A DNA stretch of 64,000 nucleotides from Azospirillum agricola. GTDB lineage: Bacteria > Pseudomonadota > Alphaproteobacteria > Azospirillales > Azospirillaceae. Both the position numbers and the translations under genes were made by a program. Positions 26,199 to 37,107 of the stretch are shown piece by piece (position 1 is the first letter of the stretch; each line of letters begins with the position of its first letter). Below the pieces are notes generated by a model. The model did no database searches and was not told where the DNA came from. It worked only from the letters and a program-made list of their open reading frames with translations. The stretch is taken from contig NZ_JAGINM010000010.1 of NCBI RefSeq assembly GCF_017876095.1, forward strand, positions 186,001 to 250,000, read 5' to 3'.

Positions 26199-28397
26199 TC
26201 ACCCCACCTCCGGCATCCGGTCCAGCAGCTTGTCGAGCGTGACCGGATAATCGCGCACGCGCACGCCGGTCGCGTTGTAGACGGCGTTGGCGATGGCGGC
26301 CCCGACGCCGCACAGGCCGAGTTCGCCGACACCCTTGGCCTTCATCGGCGATGAGATCGGGTCCGTCTCGTCGAGGAAGATCACCTCCTGATGCGGGATG
26401 TCGGCGTGAACCGGCACCTCGTAGCCGGCGAGATCGTGATTGACGAAGAAGCCGGCGCGCCGGTCCACCGCCAGCTCCTCCATCAGCGCCGCCCCGACGC
26501 CCATGGTCATCGCGCCGATCACCTGGCTGCGCGCCGACAAAGGGTTGAGGATGCGCCCGGCCGCGCACACCGCCAGCATGCGGCGCACGCGGATCTCCGC
26601 CGTCGCGGCGTCGACGCCGACCTCGACGAAATGGGCACCGAAGGTGGATTGTTGATAGCGCTTGTCGAGGTCGCCATACTCGATGCCGTCCTCGGCGGCG
26701 AGACCATCCTCGCCCGCCGCCTCGGCGAGCGGGACGCCGCGGTTGCCGGCCCGGACCTGCCCATCCGCGAACACCGCGTCGGCCGAGTTGAAGCCGAGCT
26801 TGCCCGCCACCGCCTCGCGCAGCTTGACGCAGGCGGCGTAGACCCCGGCGGTGGAGTTGTTGGCGCCCCACTGGCCACCCGAGCCGGCCGACGCCGGAAA
26901 GGATGAATCGCCGAGACGCACCGTCACCCTGTCCAGCCCCACGCCCATCATTTCCGCCGCGGTCTGGGCGATGATGGTGTAGCTGCCGGTGCCGATGTCG
27001 GTCATGTCGGTTTCGACCGTCACCACCCCGCGCCCGTCGAGCCGCACCCGCGCCGCCGATCTGGTCAGCAGGTTGTTGCGGAAGGCGGCGGCGACGCCGA
27101 GGCCGGTCAGCCACCGCCCGTCCCGGCTTTCTCCGGGACGCGGGTTGCGCCTGGCCCAGCCGAAGCGGTCGGCGCCCTGACGCAGGCACTCGACGAGCTG
27201 CCGCCGGGAGAAGGGGCGGTCCGGTTTTCCGGGATCGACCTGGGTGTCGTTGCGGACACGGAACTCGACCGGGTCGAGCCCCAGCTTCTCCGCCATCTCG
27301 TCCATGGCGATTTCCAGCGCCATCATGCCCGGCGCCTCGCCCGGGGCGCGCATCGCGTTGCCTTCCGGCAGGTCGAGCCGCGCCAGCCGCAGCGCGGTCA
27401 GGCGGTTGGCCCCGGCGTAGAGCAGCTTCGTCTGGTCGACCGCCGTCTCGGGATCGCCGCCGGGCAGATTGCCGGACCAGCTTTCATGCGCGATGGCGGT
27501 GATGGCGCCGTCGCGCTCGGCGCCGATGCGGATGCGCTGGATCGTAGCCGGCCGGTGCGTGGTGTTGTTCGTCATCAGCGGCCGCTGGAGCGCCACCTTG
27601 ACCGGACGCCCGGCGGCGCGCGCGCCCAGAGCGGCCAGCAGGGTGTCGGCCCGCAGGAACAGCTTGCCGCCGAAACCGCCGCCGACGAAGGGCGAGATCA
27701 GGCGGACCTTCTCCTTGGGCATGTTCAGCGTGCGGGCGAGATCGCCGGTGGTCCAGGCGATCATCTGGTTGGAGAGCCAGACGGTGAGCCGGTCTCCGTC
27801 CCAGGCGGCGATGGTGGCGTGCGGTTCCATCATCGCGTGGGTCTGGTCGGGGGTGGTGTAGGTCTCGTCGAGCGTCACCGGGGCCGCCGCGAAGGCGCCG
27901 GCGAAATCGCCGACCTCGCTGTCGGACGCCCCGTCCTCGGGTTTGGTGGCGCCGTCCTTCGCCCGCGCCAGATCGAAGGCGCCGCCGGCACGGTCGTAGG
28001 TGACGCGGACGAGCGTCGCGGCGGCCCGGGCCTGCTCGAAACTCTCCGCCACGACCAGCGCGATGGCCTGATGGTAATGCTCAATCTCGGGGCCGCCGAG
28101 AAGCGTCGCCGTGTTCTTCTCGCCCTTGCCGAGCTTGCCCGCGTTCCCGGCGGTGACGATGGCGAGAACACCGGGCGCCGCCCTGGCGTCGGCGAGGTCC
28201 ATCGCGGCGATCCGCCCCTTGGCGATGGATGAGCCCACCACATAGCCGTAGGCCGCGTCCGGCACGGCGTCTTGCCGTTCATAGGCATAGGGCGCGGTGC
28301 CCGTGGTCTTCAGCGGGCCGTCGATGCGCGGCGTCGGCTTGCCGACCACCGCGAGGCGGTCGATGGGATTGGTCGTCGCGGGGGTATCGAACTTCAT
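26199..28397 (-). CDS. paoC: Aldehyde oxidoreductase molybdenum-binding subunit
   Basis: 732 residues of the xanthine dehydrogenase large-subunit family, the size of PaoC (YagR). The molybdopterin-binding segments FVGGGFGGKLFLRADTLLAA, LPEGNAMRAPGEAPGMMALE and SAGSGGQWGANNSTAGVYAA are present. Near the C-terminus KAKGVGELGLCGVGAAIANA holds the catalytic glutamate (GVGELG). It binds the MCD form of the molybdenum cofactor and hydroxylates aldehydes to acids in the periplasm. It lacks its own signal peptide and would be exported folded with the Tat-tagged PaoA. It is the last gene of paoABC; the maturation chaperone gene paoD does not follow. Confidence 0.9.
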   Translation of the reverse strand: MKFDTPATTNPIDRLAVVGKPTPRIDGPLKTTGTAPYAYERQDAVPDAAYGYVVGSSIAKGRIAAMDLADARAAPGVLAIVTAGNAGKLGKGEKNTATLLGGPEIEHYHQAIALVVAESFEQARAAATLVRVTYDRAGGAFDLARAKDGATKPEDGASDSEVGDFAGAFAAAPVTLDETYTTPDQTHAMMEPHATIAAWDGDRLTVWLSNQMIAWTTGDLARTLNMPKEKVRLISPFVGGGFGGKLFLRADTLLAALGARAAGRPVKVALQRPLMTNNTTHRPATIQRIRIGAERDGAITAIAHESWSGNLPGGDPETAVDQTKLLYAGANRLTALRLARLDLPEGNAMRAPGEAPGMMALEIAMDEMAEKLGLDPVEFRVRNDTQVDPGKPDRPFSRRQLVECLRQGADRFGWARRNPRPGESRDGRWLTGLGVAAAFRNNLLTRSAARVRLDGRGVVTVETDMTDIGTGSYTIIAQTAAEMMGVGLDRVTVRLGDSSFPASAGSGGQWGANNSTAGVYAACVKLREAVAGKLGFNSADAVFADGQVRAGNRGVPLAEAAGEDGLAAEDGIEYGDLDKRYQQSTFGAHFVEVGVDAATAEIRVRRMLAVCAAGRILNPLSARSQVIGAMTMGVGAALMEELAVDRRAGFFVNHDLAGYEVPVHADIPHQEVIFLDETDPISSPMKAKGVGELGLCGVGAAIANAVYNATGVRVRDYPVTLDKLLDRMPEVG

Positions 28398-28400
28398 GGC

Positions 28401-29351
28401 TCAGCCTTTCGCTTCGGCCAGGACCGCGCCGAGCGTGCGCTCGACCAGCGGCAGCTTGAACGCGTTGTCGTCGGTCGGCTTGGCCCCGGCCAGCAGCCTG
28501 GCCGCGACCGCCTTGGCGCCGCGCGGCATCTCCGCCTCGGCGGCCTCGACGCGCCACGGCTTGGGCGCGACACCGCCCAGGGCCACGCGCCCGCTGCCGT
28601 CGGGCTGCACGATCGCCGCGACCGAAACCAGCGCGAAGGCGTAGGAGGCGCGGTCGCGCACCTTGCGGTAGATCTGCGCGCCGCCGGCCGGCTTGGGCAG
28701 GGCGACCGCCGTGATCAGTTCCCCATGCTCCAGCGCCGTTTCGATCTGTGGCGTGTCGCCGGGCAGCCGGTGGAGGTCGGCGACCGGGATGGTCCGCACG
28801 GCGCCGTCCGGCCGCACCGTCTCCACCGTGGCGTCGAGCGCGCGCATCGCCACCGCCATGTCGCTGGGGTGGGTGGCGATGCAGGCGTCGCTGCCGCCGA
28901 TGACGGCAAGCTGGCGGCTGAACCCGCCGATGGCGGCGCAGCCGCTGCCGGGCTGGCGCTTGTTGCAGGGTTGGCCGGTGTCATAGAAATAGGGGCAGCG
29001 GGTGCGCTGGAGCAGGTTGCCCGCGGTCGTCGCCTTGTTGCGCAGCTGGCCCGACGCGCCGGCGAGCAGGGCGCGGGACAGCACGCCGTAATCGCGGCGC
29101 ACGCGCGGGTCGGCGGCGAGGTCGGTGTTGCGCACCAGCGCGCCGATGCGCAGGCCGCCGTCCGGAGTCGGCTCCACGCTGTCGAGCTTCAGGCCGTTGA
29201 CGTCGACCAGCTGAACCGGCGTCTCGATCTCCAGCTTCATCAGGTCGAGCAGGTTGGTGCCGCCGGCGATGAAGCGCGCCCCCGGATTGCGCTCCACGGC
29301 CGCGGCGGCGGCGGCGGGGGAGGTCGCGCGCTCATAGGTGAAGGGCCTCAT
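28401..29351 (-). CDS. paoB: Aldehyde oxidoreductase FAD-binding subunit
   Basis: 316 residues. N-terminal FAD site [19 protein letters not shown] and middle [20 protein letters not shown], then [20 protein letters not shown], which supplies the cysteines for the extra [4Fe-4S] cluster characteristic of PaoB and 4-hydroxybenzoyl-CoA reductase-type subunits. [19 protein letters not shown] and the CO-dehydrogenase flavoprotein C-terminal domain ([20 protein letters not shown]) follow. It passes electrons from the Fe-S subunit to the external acceptor. The start at 29351 overlaps the paoA stop by ATGA, and paoC begins 3 bp after its stop, so the three are one operon. Confidence 0.9.
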   Translation of the reverse strand: MRPFTYERATSPAAAAAAVERNPGARFIAGGTNLLDLMKLEIETPVQLVDVNGLKLDSVEPTPDGGLRIGALVRNTDLAADPRVRRDYGVLSRALLAGASGQLRNKATTAGNLLQRTRCPYFYDTGQPCNKRQPGSGCAAIGGFSRQLAVIGGSDACIATHPSDMAVAMRALDATVETVRPDGAVRTIPVADLHRLPGDTPQIETALEHGELITAVALPKPAGGAQIYRKVRDRASYAFALVSVAAIVQPDGSGRVALGGVAPKPWRVEAAEAEMPRGAKAVAARLLAGAKPTDDNAFKLPLVERTLGAVLAEAKG

Positions 29352-30019
29352 GACTCCCTCCCCGCGACGTCGGTGATCGCATCGACGATGTTGGAATAGG
29401 CGCCGCAGCGGCAGATGTTGCCGCTCATGCGCTCGCGCAGTTCGGCGGCGCTGAGCCGCGGCGTGGCGTTCAGGTCGGCGCTGACATGGCTGGGGATGCC
29501 GGCCTTGATCTCGTCCAGGACCGCGACGGCGGAACAGATTTGTCCGGGCGTGCAGTAGCCGCACTGGTAACCGTCATGCTTCACGAAGGCCGCCTGCATC
29601 GGGTGCAGGTCGCCGGGCCTGCCCAGCCCTTCGATCGTGGTGACGCTGCCGCCTTCGTGCATCACCGCCAGTGACAGGCAGGAATTCAGCCGGCGGCCAT
29701 CGACGATCACCGTGCAGGCGCCGCACTGGCCGTGGTCGCATCCCTTCTTGGTGCCGGTCAGTCGCAGATGCTCGCGCAGGGCGTCGAGCAGCGTGGTCCG
29801 CGTATCGAGCCGCAGCGTGTGCGATGTGCCGTTCACGGTGAAGGATAGCGTGGACATGACGGGAGTGCCGTCGGGCATGGCTGGCCTTTCGCTGGCGGTG
29901 GCTTGGGGGTTGGTGGCTTGAGCCGGCCCGGCGAACGGCACGGTGGTCATCGCCACGGTGGCGGCGCTTCCGAACAGCAGGCCGCGCCGCGACATCTCGA
30001 GATCTCCGGGACCCTCCAT
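29348..30019 (-). CDS. paoA: Aldehyde oxidoreductase iron-sulfur subunit with Tat signal
   Basis: 223 residues. A twin-arginine signal ([17 protein letters not shown], residues 8-24) leads two [2Fe-2S] domains: plant-ferredoxin type ([20 protein letters not shown] with RRLNSCLSL) and the helical domain ([35 protein letters not shown]). The sequence matches PaoA of E. coli closely, including [12 protein letters not shown]. It carries the PaoABC complex to the periplasm, where aromatic aldehydes are oxidised and detoxified. It is the first gene of the operon; the promoter must lie in the 625-bp gap upstream. Confidence 0.92.
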   Translation of the reverse strand: MEGPGDLEMSRRGLLFGSAATVAMTTVPFAGPAQATNPQATASERPAMPDGTPVMSTLSFTVNGTSHTLRLDTRTTLLDALREHLRLTGTKKGCDHGQCGACTVIVDGRRLNSCLSLAVMHEGGSVTTIEGLGRPGDLHPMQAAFVKHDGYQCGYCTPGQICSAVAVLDEIKAGIPSHVSADLNATPRLSAAELRERMSGNICRCGAYSNIVDAITDVAGRES

Positions 30020-30644
30020 TTCCTGTTTCCTTCCTCTTCACCGGTCGCGAAGACAGGCGTGGCGGACGCCGATGCCCGCAGATCCAGCCTTCCGGATGTT
30101 CGCCGCGGAAACGGGGTGGTCTGGCATGCACAACGGACGCAAGGTTGGTTCCGGTCCGCCGAGCGGTCGGTGCGGCGTTTTCGATGATGCTCATCGATCG
30201 GATTCATGAAACCGGATGGGGAGGACGACTGTTCCCACGGCTTTGTTTTTTGTTCGGCCTGCCGTACCGAGACGGCCCCCGGCTCCCATCGGGATTCTCC
30301 AACACAGCCACCATCTCTGCCGACGACAGCCCACCGCGTTCCGCCAGCGGCGTGAGTGATTGGTTGGTTGGTTGGTTGGTTGCGCTGCGCCTCATGTGGG
30401 GAGGCGAGCAAGGCCCACGGCACGGACACGGGCGCACCGGGGGCGGCGTGGTGCCGCCTTGCCCCCAGGACAGGGAGGGTATCGCCCACTCACGCCGACA
30501 GCCCCATCGCCTTGCCCGTGACCGGCTCGACCACGCTGTCGGCGGCGAGTCCGCAGAACGCCTGCCACCACGCCACGGCGGCATGGGTGTCGTGGACCGA
30601 CCATCCCCCGCCCGGGCGGGCGCCGCCGTCCGTCCCGCGTCGCC
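30020..30644. other. 625-bp region without recognisable genes
   Basis: It lies between the paoA start and the DUF1275 stop, so it holds the paoABC promoter on its left end. Open frames on both strands are arginine- or proline-rich shadows without start sites. A minus-strand frame ending at 30490 (AAVAWWQAFCGLAADSVVEP) looks protein-like for about 38 residues but has no start or family match. A TTGG tandem repeat lies at 30360-30382. Confidence 0.5.
30360..30382 (+). repeat. TTGG tetranucleotide repeat, 5.75 copies
   Basis: A 23-base run of TTGG units in a GC-rich context. Such tracts are prone to slippage and can phase-vary nearby promoters; here it lies about 340 bp upstream of paoA and downstream of the DUF1275 gene, in a region with no clear gene. 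Confidence 0.75.
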
Positions 30645-31361
30645 TCAGATCCCCGCCTGCCGCTCGGTCAGCAGGGACGGCACGGCGAAGCCCGCGAGGA
30701 TCACGGAGAGAAACAGGAACATCAGCGCCCCGGACAGGGCATAGCCCATCACCCCCAGCACGCCGCCGGCGAAGAAGGCGGCCACCGTCGGCACATGGGT
30801 CTTCAGCTTCTCGATCGTCGGCGAGGAGCGGGCCAGGGTATGGCGGTGGTAGAGGTCGTCGAGCAGGTTGCCGAGTTCGATCCCGATGTCGGTGACCATG
30901 CCGGTGACGTGGGTTGTGCGGACCCGCGCGTTGGAGATGCGGGTCACCACGGCGTTCTGCGACCCCATCAGGAAGCTCAAGCCGATCACCAGCGCCGGCC
31001 CGCGCAGTTCGTGAAGCCAGAGGTCGGCCGCCCCCAGCCCGGCGAGCAGCGCCGCCTCCATCAGGATGTTGTAGGCGTAGATGGTGTGGCGCTCCCGACG
31101 GTGCCCGGCGTTGATGAGCAGGGTCGAGACGGCGGCGCCGACGATGAAGGTGATGACGATCGCCAGCGCGACCCCCACCCCGGCGGCGTCGCCCAGCGCC
31201 AGATGGTCCGCCATGATCGACAGCGTGCCGGTCATGTGTGAGGAGTAGAGTCCCGCCGCGTAGAAGCCGGCCGCGTTGATCGCCCCGGCGACCCCGGCGA
31301 GCGACCATGCCAGTTGCCGGTCCGCCGACAGCCCCCTGTGGTCGCCCTGACGAAGCAGCAT
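30645..31361 (-). CDS. DUF1275 (YoaK-like) membrane protein
   Basis: 238 residues with six or seven hydrophobic segments. Family marks are WSLAGVAGAINAAGFYAAGL with YSSHMTGTLSIMADHLALGD, FIVGAAVSTLLINAGHRRER, LSFLMGSQNAVVTRISNARV and RTTHVTGMVTDIGIELGNLL. These correspond to the SxHMTGN and TTxxTGxxTD signatures of DUF1275. The function is unknown. The ATG at 31361 follows a purine-rich GGGGGGA tract. It is transcribed alone, with no clear partner. Confidence 0.87.
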   Translation of the reverse strand: MLLRQGDHRGLSADRQLAWSLAGVAGAINAAGFYAAGLYSSHMTGTLSIMADHLALGDAAGVGVALAIVITFIVGAAVSTLLINAGHRRERHTIYAYNILMEAALLAGLGAADLWLHELRGPALVIGLSFLMGSQNAVVTRISNARVRTTHVTGMVTDIGIELGNLLDDLYHRHTLARSSPTIEKLKTHVPTVAAFFAGGVLGVMGYALSGALMFLFLSVILAGFAVPSLLTERQAGI

Positions 31362-31480
31362 TCCCCCCGGCCCCCAAGAAACATCGCGCCGGGCGACTAT
31401 AGGGGGCCGTCTCCGGCCCTGTCCATCGTACGTTCCGCTCCCCCGCGCATCCGCGCCGCGCGGCTGCGCTTCCCCTGGCG

Positions 31481-31903
31481 TCAGTGGGTTTCGTGCAGGC
31501 AATGGGCGTGGTCGGCCAGCACCTCGATCACATGGCAGGTCCGCACCTGCCCCTGGCCGCAGCACGCGACCATGTGCCGCACCTCGTCGCGCAGCGCCTC
31601 CAGCCGTGAAATCTTCGATTCGATGTCGGCGAGATGCGCCTGGGCGAGCGCGTCCGCCTCGTGGCAGGACCGGGCCGGATCGTCGGCCATCGCCAGAAGC
31701 TGGCGGATCGCCTCGACCTCGAATCCCAGGTCGCGGGCGTGCCGGATGAAGCGCAGGCGCTTGGCCACCGCCCCGTCATACAGGCGCCGGTTGCTTTCGG
31801 TGCGCGGCGCCTCGGGCAGCAGGCCGATGCTCTCGTAATAGCGGATGGTCGGGATCTTCACCCCGGTCTGCGCGGCAAGGGCGCCGATGGACAGCATCGC
31901 CAT
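31481..31903 (-). CDS. MerR-family heavy-metal-responsive regulator (ZntR/CadR-like)
   Basis: 140 residues. The MerR winged helix is LSIGALAAQTGVKIPTIRYY with ESIGLLPEAPRTESNRRLYD, then the dimerisation helix (HLADIESKISRLEALRDEVR). Candidate metal ligands are C in ARSCHEAD, the CC pair in VACCGQGQVRTC and the tail HVIEVLADHAHCLHETH, a pattern of Zn/Cd/Pb sensors rather than the Cys112/Cys120 pair of CueR. It is divergent from the P-type ATPase, and the 102-bp gap holds a MerR-type promoter. It would twist that promoter to activate export when metal binds. Confidence 0.92.
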   Translation of the reverse strand: MAMLSIGALAAQTGVKIPTIRYYESIGLLPEAPRTESNRRLYDGAVAKRLRFIRHARDLGFEVEAIRQLLAMADDPARSCHEADALAQAHLADIESKISRLEALRDEVRHMVACCGQGQVRTCHVIEVLADHAHCLHETH

Positions 31904-31918
31904 CTCGAAAATCTCCTC

Positions 31919-31949
31919 TTGATCCTCCAGTCACTGGAGAATTTACGCT
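31919..31949 (+). promoter_or_regulatory. MerR-type promoter of the metal ATPase gene
   Basis: TTGATC (31919-31924) and TACGCT (31944-31949) are -35 and -10 hexamers separated by 19 bp, two more than optimal. The spacer contains CTCCAGT-C-ACTGGAG, a perfect 7-bp inverted repeat (31925-31939). This overlong spacer with central dyad is the hallmark of MerR-family activated promoters. Confidence 0.9.
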
Positions 31950-32005
31950 TGGCCCCGGACCGAGACAAGGCTCCGAGACAAGGGATCGAGACAAGGGGAT
32001 TTCCC

Positions 32006-34333
<2,328 letters not shown>

Positions 34334-34346
34334 TCCCTTCCCCCCT

Positions 34347-35294
34347 TCAACCGGCGGGGGCGCGGCGAGCCAGGACGATGCCGAACAGCACCAGCCCGCC
34401 CCCGGCCCATTGGAGCGGGCCGAGCGCCTCGTCGAAGAGCAGCCACGCCAGCGCCGCCGCCGCGATCGGCTGGAGCAGCAGGCCGATGGACGAGAAGGTC
34501 ACGGGAAGCCGGGCGAGCGCGTGGGTGATCGCCCCCTGCCCGAACACATGGCAGACGATCCCCAGCGCCAGCACGACGCCCCACCCCCACGGGCCCTGCG
34601 GCAGCAGCGGTCCGCCTTCGAGCAGAGCCGCCCCCAGCAGGAAGACAGCGGCGGCGGCGCTGGTGCCCAGCATGATGCGGCTGGTCGAATGGGCGGCGCG
34701 CAGCCGCTTCACGATCAGCAGATAGCCGGCGTAGAAGGCGCCGGTGACGACGGCGACGGCGTCCCCGGCCCACCGCCACTCCCCGCCCCCAGGCACGGCC
34801 CCCGGCGCCGCGACGAGGCCGTCGCCGATCAGCAGGGCCATGCCGGACAGGGCGACGGCCAGCGCCGCCACCAGGGTTCCGCCGACCCGCTCGCGGAACA
34901 GCAGCCAGCCGAACAGGGCGACGAAGACCGGCGCGCAGTTGTTGAACAGCGTCGCGTTGGCGACCGAGGTCATGGTGATCGACAGGTGCCAGAGGGCGAG
35001 ATCCCCCGCCAGCATCAGCCCGGCCGCCCCCATCAGCAAAGCGTCGGCGCGGGACAAGGGCCGCAACTGCCTGGGCGGACGGCTCCGCCCCCCGCCCCGC
35101 CCCTCGGCGAAGGTGCCGAGCCAGAAGAACGGCAAGGCGACGATCAGGCGGTAAAAGGCGGTGGCGACCGGTTCCAGCTCGCTGACGCGGGCCAGGATCG
35201 GCGACAGGGCGATGGCGAGCGCCCCAGCGATCAGCGACAGCAGCGCGGCGTGGTCGCGCGTGTGCGCCACCCCGTGGATGGTGAGGGATGTCAT
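34347..35294 (-). CDS. EamA/DMT-superfamily transporter
   Basis: 315 residues with ten predicted membrane helices in two EamA repeats. The first contains SPILARVSELEPVATAFYRL and GDLALWHLSITMTSVANATL, FNNCAPVFVALFGWLLFRER; the second GAFYAGYLLIVKRLRAAHST, FGQGAITHALARLPVTFSSI and GLLLQPIAAAALAWLLFDEA. DMT carriers of this kind usually export amino acids or other small metabolites. It faces the ATPase (13 bp between stops) and diverges from an Lrp/AsnC gene, a common pairing for amino-acid exporters. Confidence 0.85.
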   Translation of the reverse strand: MTSLTIHGVAHTRDHAALLSLIAGALAIALSPILARVSELEPVATAFYRLIVALPFFWLGTFAEGRGGGRSRPPRQLRPLSRADALLMGAAGLMLAGDLALWHLSITMTSVANATLFNNCAPVFVALFGWLLFRERVGGTLVAALAVALSGMALLIGDGLVAAPGAVPGGGEWRWAGDAVAVVTGAFYAGYLLIVKRLRAAHSTSRIMLGTSAAAAVFLLGAALLEGGPLLPQGPWGWGVVLALGIVCHVFGQGAITHALARLPVTFSSIGLLLQPIAAAALAWLLFDEALGPLQWAGGGLVLFGIVLARRAPAG

Positions 35295-35409
35295 GGCGAG
35301 GTCCTGACGGGAATGTGGCGGGGGCGCCGGTCCGGCGGTGCCTCGTTGCGCCCGTGGCCCCGACTGTAGCGCAATCGGCGCGTTGGGAAATTTCTAAGTC
35401 GGGGGTCGA

Positions 35410-35428
35410 TTTTTCCAGCGTGGAAAAA
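35410..35428. promoter_or_regulatory. Candidate Lrp operator
   Basis: TTTTTCCA-GCG-TGGAAAAA is a perfect inverted repeat with 8-bp arms and a 3-bp centre, 57 bp before the lrp-type ATG and 115 bp before the divergent transporter start. AT-rich arms with a short spacer fit Lrp/AsnC binding sites. Confidence 0.65.
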
Positions 35429-35485
35429 CCGTTCGCGTATCGTTCGGGCCGGAGCCGCCTTCGCCCGTCCGCCGTGGATCACCCT

Positions 35486-35962
35486 ATGGACAACATCGAC
35501 ATCGACCGCATCGACCGGAGGATCCTCGCCCTGCTTCAGAGCAACAGCCGGATCTCGAACATCGAGCTGGCCGAGGCGGTCGCCGTGTCGCCGCCGACCT
35601 GCCTGCGCCGGGTGCGCCGCCTGCGCGACGCCGGGATCATCACCGGGGAGGTCGCCCTGCTCGACCCCGCGCGGATCGGCAACCACACCCAGCTCATCGT
35701 CAACGTGGAGCTCAAGGGCGACGACCGGGCGCTGATGGACGATTTCGAAAAGGCGGTGCGCGCCGAGGACTGCGTCCAGCAATGCTACGTCGTCACCGGA
35801 TCGACCGACTATGTGCTGGTGCTCTGCGTCGGCAGCATGGGCCATTTCGAGGCGTTCGCGCGGCGGGTCCTCTACGCGAGCCCGCTGGTGCGCCGCTTCG
35901 TGACGCTCACGGTGATCAGCCGCGTCAAGTACGACACCCGCGTGCCGCTGGAGATCGGGTAG
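35486..35962 (+). CDS. Lrp/AsnC-family transcriptional regulator
   Basis: 158 residues. HTH: IDRRILALLQSNSRISNIEL, then AEAVAVSPPTCLRRVRRLRD. The RAM effector domain follows (LIVNVELKGDDRALMDDFEK; VQQCYVVTGSTDYVLVLCVG). The ATG at 35486 starts MDNIDIDRIDRR; an upstream open frame is not family-like and would cross the palindrome. It is divergent from the EamA transporter and probably senses an amino acid to control its export. Confidence 0.9.
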   Translation: MDNIDIDRIDRRILALLQSNSRISNIELAEAVAVSPPTCLRRVRRLRDAGIITGEVALLDPARIGNHTQLIVNVELKGDDRALMDDFEKAVRAEDCVQQCYVVTGSTDYVLVLCVGSMGHFEAFARRVLYASPLVRRFVTLTVISRVKYDTRVPLEIG

Positions 35963-36012
35963 GAGGAAACGGCCGGGGCGGCTGTCCGCCCCGGCATGAT
36001 CAAACGGCGTCG

Positions 36013-37080
36013 TTACCGTTCGATCTCCTTGTTCCAGCGCTGGTTCCAGTCCGGGCGCTTCTCGTTGATGACGTCCCAGTCCACGGTGACGGCGTTCTTC
36101 ATGTAGCCCTGGAACTTGTTCATGGCGTCGGCGACCTCGGCCGGGGCCTGCACCTTGGTGTTGGCCGGAATCTGCGCGCCGAACCGCAGGGCGGCGAGCT
36201 GCGCCTCCTGGCCCAGCAGGTAGGCGGCGAGCTTCTGGGCGGACTCGTTGTCGGGGTTCTTGGCGACGACGCACTGGCCGACCATCAGAACGACCGAGCC
36301 CTCCTTGGGCTGGGCGTACTCGACCGGGATGCCCTTCTCCTTCAGGCTGCCGACGCCGGTCGGGGTCAGCGGGAAGATGGCCGCCTCGCCGGTCTGCACC
36401 ATCTCGGCGATCTTGGCCGAGCTGGGGATGTATTCCAGCACGTTCGGGCCGATCGTCTTGCGCCAGGTGGTGAAGCCCGGATCGACGTTGGCCTCGGTGC
36501 CGCCCTGGATGCGGTTGTACATCAGGAAGGCGTGCAGGCCGAAGCTGCTGCTGGCGGCCGACTGGACGACGATCTTGCCCTTGTACTTGGGATCGGCCAG
36601 ATCCATCCAGGAGGTCGGGGCGGCCCAGCCCTTCTCGTCGAACATCTTCTTGTTGTAGGCCAGCCCGGTCATGCCCATGTTGACGCCGACCGCCATGTCG
36701 CCCTTCAGGCGCGCCGCCGGGTAGACCTCGTCGAGCACCGGCGACGGCTCGGTCTTCTGGCACAGCCCCATGCCGATGGCGCGGTACATCAGCCCGTCGT
36801 CGAGGAAGACGACGTGCATCTGCGGGTTGTCCTTCTGCGCCTGGAGCTTGGCGAGGATGTCCGAGGAGGTGCCGGGCACCACCACCACCTTGATGCCGGT
36901 CGCCTTCTCGAAGGCTGGGAAGACGTTCTCGGTGTAGGTCTTCTCCATCGTGCCGCCGTTCATGCCGATGTAGACCGTCTTGGTCTGCGCGGCGGCGGGG
37001 ACCGACAGGGCCAGACCGGCGGCAAGGGCGATGGCGGCGGTGGAAAGGGCGGTGACAGACAGCGAACGCGGGATGGGCAT
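36013..37080 (-). CDS. ABC transporter substrate-binding protein, spermidine/putrescine class
   Basis: 355 residues. Signal peptide MPIPRSLSVTALSTAAIALA ending in AAAQ, then a type II binding-protein fold: VYIGMNGGTMEKTYTENVFP, AFEKATGIKVVVVPGTSSDI, MTGLAYNKKMFDEKGWAAPT, SWMDLADPKYKGKIVVQSA. It resembles PotD/AfuA-type proteins. It is the last gene of a seven-gene minus-strand operon with a matching ATPase, two permeases and a three-subunit dehydrogenase, so it should capture the compound that the dehydrogenase oxidises. The ligand is unknown; amine-bearing compounds such as opines or hydroxyproline derivatives fit the enzyme. Confidence 0.88.
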   Translation of the reverse strand: MPIPRSLSVTALSTAAIALAAGLALSVPAAAQTKTVYIGMNGGTMEKTYTENVFPAFEKATGIKVVVVPGTSSDILAKLQAQKDNPQMHVVFLDDGLMYRAIGMGLCQKTEPSPVLDEVYPAARLKGDMAVGVNMGMTGLAYNKKMFDEKGWAAPTSWMDLADPKYKGKIVVQSAASSSFGLHAFLMYNRIQGGTEANVDPGFTTWRKTIGPNVLEYIPSSAKIAEMVQTGEAAIFPLTPTGVGSLKEKGIPVEYAQPKEGSVVLMVGQCVVAKNPDNESAQKLAAYLLGQEAQLAALRFGAQIPANTKVQAPAEVADAMNKFQGYMKNAVTVDWDVINEKRPDWNQRWNKEIER

Positions 37081-37107
37081 GCTCTCGTCCTCCTGGGGGT
37101 CAAAAGG

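Noticed and set aside
30490-30640. A protein-like minus-strand tail (AAVAWWQAFCGLAADSV)
   Set aside because: Only about 38 residues before the frame turns into an arginine-rich shadow of the DUF1275 gene; no start codon and no recognisable family.
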